DNA of 64,000 nucleotides. Origin: Xenopus tropicalis. Lineage: Eukaryota > Chordata > Amphibia > Anura > Pipidae. The DNA lies in the NCBI RefSeq assembly GCF_000004195.4, contig NC_030684.2, positions 66,213,892-66,277,891 of the forward strand. The letters run 5' to 3'. The notes under the pieces were generated by a model. That model had not been told where the DNA came from. It saw nothing but the letters and a program-made list of their open reading frames with translations, and did no database searches. Shown here in pieces: positions 1-10,573 of this stretch. How positions within the stretch are numbered: position 1 is the stretch's first letter; each line of letters begins with the position of its first letter. The translations under genes and the position numbers were made by a program.

Positions 1-913
1 TAAAGGTATTTTTAATCAATTAACTCTGTAGTTTTGTTGCTGGGATTTTTGTTTGGCTTTCTGTGGATTAATATAAGGAGAGTTTTCTTTTTTTTAAGTC
101 TAACTTAGAAAACTAACTTTTGCAAATAGCTACATAGTTATATGCAATTATGCAGTATACAGAAAGTCTAGTTTTAAGCTATGCCTAGTTCTCTCTGAAT
201 CTCTGCTTCCTAAATTCTTATTTGTAAACCTAATGAAGCAGTTCTACTCCTAATATCTATAATTATATTTACCTTGTAAGTTCATTTTAGGTTCTCTGAC
301 TTTGAAGTCATAATGAAATGGCAAGATTAATTTCACTGCAGCTTATACTCTTAATATCAGAAAGAATTTGCATCCAGCCAATATAGAAGATGCTGGAAGC
401 AGGTAGCCGTAGAATAATAAAGTAGTGTTCTATGCTTTCTGAAGCTTGTAATGAGATCAAATAAACTGCTCCATCATTACATTGACCTTCAGAGTGTAAA
501 TTCACCTTCCTGAATAAAATAATGCACAGAAGAGAGATCTTTTCTAATTTACTGCTTGACTTTTATACCATACAAATAAAGCAGAAGTCCACTAATTATA
601 AAATGAACTTAAAAAATAAAGAAAATTACAATGAGCTTTTTTTTTACCAAAGCTTTTGTCCTGTAAGGTACCTTTACCCATGCAACTGCCTGAGAAAAAA
701 CACTGAAGTAAAAAAGGGCAACACAAATGAGATAAAAAATATAGGAGAGATAATTAGGTAGGGTAGCAAGGGTAAAGTAGGTCAATTTGAACATAAAAAA
801 AAGCTTCATGGATAGGAAAGCATGCAAGATAAAAAAAAGAAGAAAGGTACCATAATATATCAAGATCTATCACATTTGAAAAGCTAGAATTTCCAACTAT
901 TAACCCAAGAATG

Positions 914-930
914 GTGGGGGGGGGGGGGGG
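914..930 (+). repeat. G-run
   Basis: A run of G of 16-17 bases. The length may be an assembly artefact. Confidence 0.7.
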
Positions 931-2160
931 CAGATACCTCTATTTACACAATACCTAAATGTTTATATATACAATTTATAATGTTGTTAAGGATAAATGC
1001 TTTCCATTGCTGGATCTCAATGGAAATCTTGCTGCTTCGATATTCACATTGTCGTTTCTTGTAATGCTAGCACTAAGATGTAAAGTTCACAGCCAAACTA
1101 TCTTTTTACAAAGATCCCTAGTAATTATTTCTTATGCAATGAAAATGTAAATTAACATTTGTTTTAGTGGTATTACATTAATGTTTACCTGTTATTTCTA
1201 TAATTTCATGGGCCACATTTATATACATACTATAACACATGGTAACACATGCAGAGAAAAGAAATGGTTACCATGATTAGATTAGTATTTGTTCTTGTAG
1301 AGATAACTTAGCATGGGTGGGGGGGCTTCAGAGTGGCTTTTATGGTTGGTTGCTTTATTAAGTCCCTGAAGTATTTTAACTTTCTTACATGTTGCAATGT
1401 ATGTGATATTCTAGGTTTTAGATATGCTGCACCAGTCTTTTTTTAATTACCTCACAGTGTTCCTAATCCAGTAGAGCAATAATGGAGCTAGCATCTTTAC
1501 AACTTTAACATCTTTACATGATGAACAGCTTGTTCCATATTATGTATAGGGTCTTGTCAGATTAAATATTTTTGAAAAATATTAATGGAGCAATCCTCTA
1601 TTTACAGCAGCAGTATAAAGTCTATTAAGTATAAATTCTTGAAGGATATGCATATAAAGTCCAATGCACTATGCTTGAATATTGGACCCTTTTTGCTGTT
1701 TATGATCACTTTATTTACTTTTTCTCTTTTAAGAGAGGGAGAAGTGAAGCAGGGAGTATGAGGGGGGATTGAAAAAATGAGGGGGAACACACAAACATAT
1801 TTTTGAATAAGAATTGTTGCCCAAGACCCAAATTCCAAGGTACAATATTGATGACATAATGCCTTGTATAAACAACCTAGTTAATATTAATATTATTTTT
1901 ATTTATTTTTTTTTATGCACAAAATTCTTAAGTGGTTGGTTTAATAGAATATCCCCATCCAATTTCATGTTTATCATGAACATTATATTATTGTTAACTA
2001 ATGCTCTGATTTTTTCAGAGCATTCAGATTTTTTTAGCACCAAAAGTTGCAGATAAAAAAAGGCACAAACCTTTTGACATTTATTATGTGTGCTAAAAAT
2101 TCTAATCTGACAATTTGTCAGCAAAAACTTGCCAATAGTCAATAGAAGTCAATGGCAGAT

Positions 2161-2435
2161 GACTCCTCCCTTCCCTGAAGGATCTTTTCTTGTTTCAAAA
2201 CTTTAGAAGTTTTCGGATTTTTTTACGCTGCTTTTTTGTGCAACCATTTGAAAAAGTTGAGCTTTCAGTGCGACAAGTCAAAAAAAACTTGAAGTTTTGC
2301 AACTTTTTTGTGACTTTTTCCTGCACAGATGTTTTAGGAAATGTCAGACATTCGTGAAAATAGTTTATTTGAATTAAAAAAAAAAAAAGAAATGAGAAAT
2401 GTTACAGTTTCAGTAAATCTGCCCCTTAGAAACAA
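2161..2435 (+). mobile_element. Probable MITE remnant ending GTAAATCTGCCCC
   Basis: The right end AGTAAATCTGCCCCTTAG matches the ends of the TTA/TAA-flanked MITEs seen elsewhere in the window. The left end is not clear. Confidence 0.4.
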
Positions 2436-2486
2436 CATTTTAAAAGAATTCAGATGCATTAAATTGTGCCTTAGAATAAGATATAG

Positions 2487-2803
2487 GGACACATTCATGA
2501 AAGTACGAGTTCAAATCCCGAAATGGGAACAATTCAGATTAGATACGATAATTTATGACTGTAAATATCACGAAAATGCTTACAAAAAAATTGGAATAGT
2601 CACAATAATATCGTATTGGCAATCTGAAAACGGCAGGAAAACCTTTCCTTTGTGCATGCTTTTGGAAGCCTCCCATAGGACTCAATGGCACTCTGCAGCT
2701 TCAACCTGGCCCAAAGTACAAAAAAGTCTCGCACAGTATGACCAAATATGATTTTTTTTTTTTTTTAATTTTGTACCTGTCGTACTTTAATAAATGTGCC
2801 CCA
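2487..2803 (+). mobile_element. Harbinger-like MITE, family A
   Basis: Starts near ATAGGGACACATTCAT and ends near AATAAATGTGCCCCATC. The middle contains GGAAGCCTCCCATAGGACTC, shared in reverse complement with the element at 61612-62175. The 136-residue reading frame through it is not a gene. Confidence 0.65.
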
Positions 2804-2999
2804 TCATTAAATTTTATCAGACTCCTTTTGAAGACTAGGATGTTGTACCATTGAGAATATAATTTCAAGATCAGTCATAGCAAGTTTAGGTAGCTTTTTC
2901 ATTGTTTTATTATCAATATATCTTTTTAAGTGTAGTTTTAGTGCTGTGAAATAATTCAAATGCTACTTAATTTCAGCAGGAAATAATTTAGTATAAAAT

Positions 3000-4079
3000 G
3001 TCCAGTATATATTAATAACTGATGCTGCACACATTGCTAAACTCTTCAAAGCTTTAAGGGTCAGCAGTAAATTGCTCAATGAGTTAAGAAATGTGTTCTT
3101 TTCCAGCAGAGACTGCAGATGAAAAATCTGCAAGGAGGAAGCTCAGAGACCGTGAGCATTTTACTAGCTGTGTGTGTGTTTGTAACGTTATTAGAATATT
3201 AAGAATGCTGAATGAAGGAAACTGGAATAATTTTGATGTAAGAATTATTTAAAACGTATAAAGTAAGTATAACCTCTAATAATAAAAAAAGACCTAATAG
3301 TGAGAAAATGGTGAAACTTGTTTGGAACACTACTTTACACAAATTTAGGGGCAAATTTATCTTATCTTAATCTCAATTTTTCAGCTATGTATTGCTCCAG
3401 CTTGCTGTCCAATGACTTTCCAAAGATATTTCTTATCCCTTTCATATCCTAGAATACTAGGTGAACTTTTAATTTTTGTCAAAGACTCACTTGTGGAAAG
3501 AAAAACATTTTTTTTGTTTTGTTTTTTATTATTTTATTCAGCAGCAACCAAATCAATCAATTGCTTAAAATATGTGCTTAGAAATAGGTTCATTTATCAA
3601 CAGGTTGCCTGAACATAGAGAGGCAAAGATTAATAACTTTGCTCCTTTAAGTTACAGCCTCAGCAAGACTCACACAAAATCTGATGTTTTGTAGTTATTC
3701 TTTATCAATTGAGAGTAGTACTTGGCACTCTCCAATGTCTCCTATCAGGTTAAGAGATAAGGCGATCACTGGCCAAATTCTGGGCATCAAACTGGGACTT
3801 GAATAAATATGTATAAAGACATATACAGTATTTTATAGCAGCAGATTCTCATACACCATATAGCTGTAAAAGCATAGATTGTAGAAATCATTGAGTCAAA
3901 AGATAAAATAATGGGCTCCATTAGTTCCTGCTTTTCCAGTCACCACACTGGAACACTTCCTGGAACTCCCATCTGCAAAGGCCCTTTTTGTCACACTGTA
4001 TATATATTTTAGCTAGTTACATACCCATGTACAAGACAATATTACCACAACCAGCAGACCTTAGTTTAGAAGTTGTTTA
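3000..4079. other. No gene seen
   Basis: AT-rich sequence. Only a possible MITE end (AGGGGCAAATTTATCTTA at 3348) is visible. Confidence 0.6.
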
Positions 4080-4400
4080 TGTGGTATTCTGTTATCGGTG
4101 TATGCTTCATAAAGCCATGCTGATTATTACTTATAATGGCATTCTCCAGTAAATAATCATGAATATGATCCCTTAGCAAATCTTCAAATAACCTGCCAAC
4201 CAAAGAGCCTTACCAGGCCCATTATCCATTATTAAATATTTGAATTACATCAGTTTTTCTCCAATCCAGAGATTACATACCAAATATATGTAATTCTGCG
4301 AAAATCAGAAAAACGGTCTGGCTAAAACTAAACCTAGCTTTTTAAGTACTCAAGTGTGTATTTTACCAGGCCCTGTTGGCTTTATTCACAATTACATTGG
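4080..4400 (-). pseudogene. Old LINE reverse transcriptase fragment
   Basis: The - strand reads LFEDLLRDHIHDYLLENAI followed by NNQHGFMK, matching the RT region before the ...QHGF motif of CR1/L2-like elements. Diverged and without a long open frame. Confidence 0.6.
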
Positions 4401-5089
4401 TTAAAGGGTTTCAGTAATGATTGTTATGGAGTACTTTTTATTTCTAAATTACACTGTTTATAGCAGAAACAGTAATTCACTCAACTATTTAAACTTTTAT
4501 TCTTGAACCAACAAATGTATTTTTTACCTGTAATATATTGGTGTAGGCAGCCATCTCAGTGCATTTTACCATATTCTCAGTTTTCAGAAGCATCCAGCAC
4601 TACACGTTACAACTGCTTTCAGATTAGCTGCTGTTTCTCCTACTCCATGTAACTGGAGGAGTCATGAGCCAGACTTTATTTACTATTGAGTGCTAATCTG
4701 ATATCTACCACTTGCGTCAGGTAACTGTTATCTTCCCATTGTTGGGGTGGGGGGGGGAGGGGTAATATCACTCCAACTTGCAGTGCAGCAGTAAAGTGTG
4801 ACAGAAGTTTATCAGAGCACAAATCACATAGCTGTGGCACCCTGTGAAATAAAGAATATGGCTAGCCCCATGTGAAATTTCACACTTAAATATAGAAAAA
4901 TATTTTTGCACTTTTATAAAATGGATTAAAATGCAGGATTCTGCAGAAGCTCTATTTACTGATGCATGTAAAAAAAACACATGTTTTTCAATTACAGTAT
5001 TTGTTAAGTACCATATCTGTGTCAGCCGGTGACTTTATTTTTCCATCCTCATTACTGTTCTTATACCAGTTGTTGTCATATTTATATTT

Positions 5090-5235
5090 AGCGACAAGAG
5101 AATTTTTTCACCAGGCATGGATTCGCAGCAAAACTTCTCATTTTGGCATCGCCATTTTTTTTCACAAAACAGACGCACAATTTCACAGCAGAAAAGAAAA
5201 AAATCAAGGTTGCATCAAAATAAAGTTGCAGTCAC
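5090..5235 (+). mobile_element. Truncated hAT-like MITE
   Basis: Left part of the family: AGAGAATTTTTTCACCAGGCATGG and the following ATTCGCAGC block. The right terminus GCTCATCACTA is absent. Confidence 0.6.
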
Positions 5236-5403
5236 TTCAAATTGAGAACAGTAATTATTTAATACAAATTTAAATTACAACCATTTCTGTTTGTATTTTT
5301 AGCAGAAACCCCAACATCCCAATGTATGCACTCAAGTAATGATCAAGTACTGATCTAAGAGTGCTAAAATTTGCTTTCCTAAAATTTAGTCTCTGATCAC
5401 TTA

Positions 5404-5756
5404 GGGGCTCATTTACAAAGGCACGAACGCTCGAGCGCTCATGCGAACGCTCCGAGCGTATTTTTGCCGATTTTTTCGGGCGTCCGCACGACTTTTTCGT
5501 ACGGCGCACAACTTTTTCGTACAGCGCACGACTTTTTCGGACGTTTGCACGAAAAAATCGGAAAGGTTTTACCGCTGTTTACAATTGTTCGGTACGAAAA
5601 TTTTGTGACTTTCGGATCACCAATACGATATTATCGTGACTAAAAGGATTTTTTTCGTAAGCATTTTCGTGATATTTGCGATCTTCCAAAATTTTCGTTT
5701 CGAATACGATTTTTTCCCATTCGTGATTCGGATTCGTGGATTAGTAAATGTGCCCC
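5404..5756 (+). mobile_element. Harbinger-like MITE flanked by TTA
   Basis: Ends GGGGCTCATTTAC and GTAAATGTGCCCC are inverted repeats flanked by TTA at 5401-5403 and 5757-5759. A TWA 3-bp duplication fits the PIF/Harbinger group. The interior is unusually CpG-rich for this window and repeats a GCACGACTTTTTCG block three times. Confidence 0.8.
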
Positions 5757-5759
5757 TTA

Positions 5760-8700
5760 GTGTATATTTGCTTTGCAACAAAAAATTTTATCAAAAGATT
5801 TTACTGAGAAAGATCACACCAGGGACCAAAAATGTATATCCGCAATGAGTTGCTGGTCTTCCTATATACTGTTTTACTGAACACATAATCATGCCAGTAG
5901 CTGTAGTTGATTGATGTAGGAGTTTTTTTCTATTCTCTTATTTCAGCCTTTCTCCTCAACACCTTTATATCACCCCAACCCAGTATATGACTTATAACTT
6001 CAAACTTTTTCTTCTTTCAATTATTTCATTTACTTTCATAGTTAATTCAGGAATATATTGTGTTTGTAGTTACCCCACTGAGCAGAGACCCTACATCTTT
6101 TTTCTAGCATCAGCAAACTGCTGTCAGAGGCAAGCTGTCATTGTTGAATGACACATCCAAATGCTGCTGAGGAATACTTTTCTCATCACATAAAATGCTT
6201 CTTTCCAAAAACCACAGGGAGCAGACAGATGTTTTGATACATCTAAATTCCAGCTCTGCAGGTTCTATATTAGCTGAGCAAATGCAGAACCATATGCACG
6301 GTTTCTGATGAGCTGCCGCTCTGGCCTTTTACATATAATTTAATTCTTGTCTTAAGAAAATATTCTGCACCAACTATATTGGGTGTTTTAGTTTTATGTG
6401 GCACTACTGCTTCATTAAAAATAGTAAACCACAAATTACATTTCTATTTAATTATGAGTTGTTTCAAAAATGAGTTTTGGAGTAAGATGCTTCTCTTTTG
6501 GGGTAGGGCTGAATATAAGATCATAGGCACATTAGTACTGACAACCTACCCTTTACTTCTTAGTCCTCCTTACTCCACAGTTCCAAAGTCTCTGAAGTGA
6601 GGGCATATTTTCTCAATTTGTCTATTGGATAAGGCATCAAAGATTAAGAAAAACCCTTTACTTTCTCCTTTCACCACCAGGCATGCACCTTTATCAACCT
6701 TATTATATAGATTTATTTTATTTTACCTTCACATTAATACATTTTCTCAGCTGCTAAATCCTGAATTTAACAATTGGTTAAATGGACAATGGCTTGTCTT
6801 GCCCATTGAAGAATTTTGTGCTCAGTAAAAAAAGTAATTTTTTTTATATTACAGTTGCCTTGTAAATATATACAAGCTCATTGTTTTGAATACAAGTTTC
6901 CAAGTAAGACCACTTTCATCATTATACTATTAGACAACAACATATTAAAATAATAGTTTAGGTTGAAGAAAACTCACGTCCAGCACGTTTAAACTTTTAA
7001 TCTACATTGCAAATGAAACCTGCCCAACTTCTATTCGATCCTATTTGATCCACTGGGAATTCCATGCCTGGCAAAAAAATTTGCTCAGCCCTGCAACTAC
7101 AAAGTTTAAACAGCAACAGCTTTATTAATGCCTGGGAAAAAGTAAGTAGATCACTATCCTTCTAACATTTTTATGCTTGACCCAATCTGTTAAATTGCCA
7201 TTCTCCAAACCATATTGAATTGCGTCTCTTAACAAAACTCTTTATAACTTGAACTTTATATACAGTATACAGTTTTTAGTTACCAGGTTTAGTCTGTAAA
7301 CCATTTCTGAATATTTGCAGATTATGGCCATGTTAAAACTGCATGAAAACAAGTATTGTTGAGTTATGTGCTCTGAATAACTGCAATATACTGTAAGCCC
7401 TGAGACATTGTTGCAAAATAAAAAAAACCCTACATTTAAGATATTTATTAACACTTTTTAATAAACCCACACCACTAAGCTTTTGCTTATTTTAACCTTA
7501 TAACAGATACTTTTTTTTTTTTTTTAACAGATACTTGCATTTGTGTATCTATTTGTGTATTAATTTTCCCTTTGGCTTGTACATTTTATATGCCCACTTG
7601 GTTTGTTAGCTTACCTGTTTCATGATTGTCCACCAGTTAATATAAAGTGACACTATCTCTATGATTAAAGAAAAAAAATCCACTTTATAGCAGATTTTGT
7701 AGCTTTCTACAGATTTTTACTGACTTAATGACTTGAAAAGCTCACTTTGAAAATCATCCCACGAGACTGAAAGACACTTTCACTTGCTGAAATCAAATTA
7801 TTTTTGTATGCCTTTAGTAAGCTTTGAATTGTAGCTTCTGTCTGGTAATTCACCCCTGCACCCTTGCAAAACCTTGTAAAAATTACTCCAGTGTAAATGT
7901 ATAATGCAAATGAATACAACAGAACTGAAGAACTATAATTACTGAACTGAAGATATAAAAGGCATTTATAATTGTGTTTCACTAGCAAAGCTATTTCTCA
8001 AGAGGTATAAAATGTGTTTAAAACTTGTCATTTTGTATTTTTTGTCAATAACTGAGACAAAAAAATGGTAACTTTGATTTAAAACGATTCATTTTCATAA
8101 AATATTCATTATATTAAAAATATTTTAGTTGGTTTTTTTTTAGGTGGCAAAGGAACTAAGATCATTCTGCTAATATGACTTATTTCTTTTCTCTTCATAT
8201 GTCATTAATCCAAGTCATGAGGCAATGAGTAATGTAGTGGTGTTATATAAATTATAGTCATAAGTCAATATACATATTTCTGCTTGTAACATATAATCCA
8301 AAAATAGGTCTACAGGTCTTGATAACACACTTAAGTAATTTTTTGCATGCATGTGAAACTTGTATATGCATTCATTAATGTAAAGGTGCTTAATGTGAAT
8401 AGAACACAGAAGTTCAGTTTTTCACACTTTTGACACCAATTCGTGAAGGCACTTTATATAATGAAATAAATTACTACTTAATTTGCAAAATAAAAAAAAA
8501 AAACACTGTGCTCAGGGGCTTTGTTTTACACTGTCCCCAACTGAAAGTCTCAACATTTTGACATTAATGAAACCATTTAAATTTCATATCCCCAACACTG
8601 CTCCTTTGGTGGAGGTAAGGTTAATCAAAGAAAAAGTGTTTCATTATTCATTGTATTCATTATTGAATTCAAGAACAGTGTATTTACTAAAATAAGTTGC

Positions 8701-8825
8701 ATTGTATTGTTACTCATGGGAGTTTTTGGCATCAAAATCATTTGACAAGCATGTTTCTCCTTTTACTGCTCCGCTGCTCTCTGTGAAGATTGCCTTAGGT
8801 ATAAATAATTAGGGGGTAAGCGAAT
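5760..8825. other. No gene seen
   Basis: AT-rich, intron-like sequence with short poly-T/A runs. The reading frames of 65-88 residues look random. Confidence 0.6.
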
Positions 8826-9090
8826 TATACTTACTAACAGGCTGGTGGCTGGTTGAATCAACTTGCTTTCATTTCAACTAAAAAGGGATAAGTATTCTTT
8901 ACTAACTTTATCAAAACCATTGTGTTTTTTTACTGTTGGGTTTTATTTATTTTTTTTCATAAGTAATTGTTGTTTTTGGAGCTAATTTACAAAGTTTGTG
9001 GGATCCATAGGCTTACAGCAGGTTACATTCCCTTGTAATTACCCTCAGCTTGAGGAGGGTGGGGTTTGATTAGTTCACCTTTACAGACTG

Positions 9091-9099
9091 CATAAATAG
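9091..9099 (+). promoter_or_regulatory. TATA-like box, 5' UTR monomer 1
   Basis: CATAAATAG near the end of the first monomer, 294 bp from the matching site in monomer 2. The position near the monomer end is suited to starting transcription at or close to the next monomer. Promoter function is inferred. Confidence 0.4.
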
Positions 9100-9384
9100 A
9101 ACCACAGGCAGTCCAGTGAGCTGCTTACTAACAGGCTGGTGGCTGGTTGAATCAACTTGCTTTCATTTCAACTAAAAAGGGATAAGTATTCTTTACTAAC
9201 TTTATCAAAACCATTGTGTTTTTTTACTGTTGGGTTTTATTTATTTTTTTTCATAAGTAATTGTTGTTTTTGGAGCTAATTTACAAAGTTTGTGGGATCC
9301 ATAGGCTTACAGCAGGTTACATTCCCTTGTAATTACCCTCAGCTTGAGGAGGGTGGGGTTTGATTAGTTCACCTTTACAGACTG

Positions 9385-9393
9385 CATAAATAG
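9385..9393 (+). promoter_or_regulatory. TATA-like box, 5' UTR monomer 2
   Basis: Second CATAAATAG, about 190 bp upstream of the ORF1 ATG. Use of this one would give a transcript lacking both monomers, so use of an upstream box is needed to keep the promoter. Function is inferred. Confidence 0.4.
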
Positions 9394-9586
9394 AACCACA
9401 GGCACTCCAGTGGAGCTTGCTCTGGTGGTAGGTGCTCTGTAAGTGATTGCTCTTTAAGTGGGACTCTGTAAGTGGAGTTATAAACTCAGGAGTTAAACAC
9501 TAAGGGAGTTAAAAATAAGGTAAAACAAGGTATTTACTACAAGTCCTTACACCTATTTTTGTTTAACTGTTCTTGTAACTGGGAGA

Positions 9587-10573
9587 ATGAGTGGTAGCAA
9601 CATTGAAGGTCTGACACAGTGCACAGCCTGCCACATGTATGCAGTTGTGGAACAACAGTTCCAAAGTGCATACCTCTGTTGTGGATGTGAGCGAATTGCC
9701 ACTTTAGAGGCTCGCGTTAGAGTCCTAGAGGAACACGTCGCAACACTGCGTTCAATCAACAATCTTGAGAGGGGTCTCTTGTTAACTGAACAAGAACTAG
9801 TGGGGTCAGATAGTAGGGGGGGAGGGGAGCAGCAAAAGGATGATAGGGCAGTAAGCTGGGTGACAGTTAGAAAATCTAGTGTGGGGAAAAGGAAAAGGGA
9901 GGCTGCTCCAGGGTTTGCGCATCCCAACAGATTTGCCAGATTGTGTGAAGAAGATGGGAGTGTGAACTCTGGATTGGCGGTTCTAGGTGAGGCTGATCTC
10001 TCTAACAGCCGGGAGACCAGTTTCACTAGTAGTGGTGGGGAGGAGAGCAGAGCTAGGCCTAAACAGATGGTGGTTATAGGGGATTCGATCATTAGGAAAG
10101 TGGACAGGGTAATCTGTCAAGCGGATCGCTTCAACCGGACAGTTTGCTGTCTTCCTGGTGCCAGGGTTCGGCATGTGGTTGATCGGGTTGACACATTATT
10201 GGGAGGGGCTGGGCAAGACCCGGCTGTCTTGGTACATATCGGTACTAACGACAAAATGAACGGTAGGTGGGGGACTTTAAAGAGTGAGTTCAGGGATCTA
10301 GGCTCTAAGATTAGGCAAAGGTCCTCCAATGTCATTTTTTCGGAAATTTTGCCGGTGCCGCGTGCAAGTTTAGGGAGACAGCGGGAGCTTAGGGAGCTAA
10401 ATGCGTGGCTAAAGTCTTGGTGTAGGAAGGAAGGGTTTGGGTTCCTAGAGCACTGGGCTGACTTTTCCTTGGGGTACAATCTATACAGCCCTGACGGATT
10501 GCACCTCAATGGAAGGGGGTCTGCTGTGCTAGGGGAGAGAATGGTTAAGAGGTTGGAGGAGTGTTTAAACTAG
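9587..10573 (+). CDS. CR1 ORF1: zinc motif, coiled coil and SGNH esterase
   Basis: A 328-residue protein starting at MSGSNIEG. The N-terminus has CTAC (residues 12-15) and CCGC (31-34), a possible zinc-binding/PHD-like motif, followed by a leucine-rich heptad stretch (about 36-60) likely to form a coiled coil. After a charged, low-complexity linker comes an SGNH-type hydrolase domain: IGDSI (164-168, nucleophile Ser167), GTND (219-222) and DGLHL (303-307, with Asp303 and His306). Esterase-containing ORF1 proteins are known from CR1-like retrotransposons, where they are thought to act in RNP formation or membrane/lipid interaction. All catalytic blocks look intact. The stop codon TAG follows a TTTAAAC heptamer and the C-terminus overlaps the open ORF2 frame. 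Confidence 0.92.
   Translation: MSGSNIEGLTQCTACHMYAVVEQQFQSAYLCCGCERIATLEARVRVLEEHVATLRSINNLERGLLLTEQELVGSDSRGGGEQQKDDRAVSWVTVRKSSVGKRKREAAPGFAHPNRFARLCEEDGSVNSGLAVLGEADLSNSRETSFTSSGGEESRARPKQMVVIGDSIIRKVDRVICQADRFNRTVCCLPGARVRHVVDRVDTLLGGAGQDPAVLVHIGTNDKMNGRWGTLKSEFRDLGSKIRQRSSNVIFSEILPVPRASLGRQRELRELNAWLKSWCRKEGFGFLEHWADFSLGYNLYSPDGLHLNGRGSAVLGERMVKRLEECLN

Larger units (their letters stand above)
8830..9417 (+). repeat. Two tandem 294-bp monomers in the CR1 5' UTR
   Basis: Unit 1 (8830-9123) and unit 2 (9124-9417) both begin CTTACTAACAGGCTGG and are nearly identical to their ends, where they differ slightly (GCAGTCCAGTGAG against GCACTCCAGTGGAG). The arrangement is head to tail and directly upstream of the single-copy leader of ORF1. 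It resembles the monomeric 5' promoters of some mouse L1 families. Confidence 0.9.

Noticed and set aside
2341..2751. 136-residue ORF (+)
   Set aside because: It runs through two MITEs and has no protein character.
9553..10509. Long - strand frames opposite CR1 ORF1
   Set aside because: They are antisense shadows of ORF1.
10561..10563. GTG as the ORF2 start
   Set aside because: A eukaryotic GTG start is not expected; the frame is open upstream to 10549. Frameshifting or the ATG at codon 77 is more plausible.
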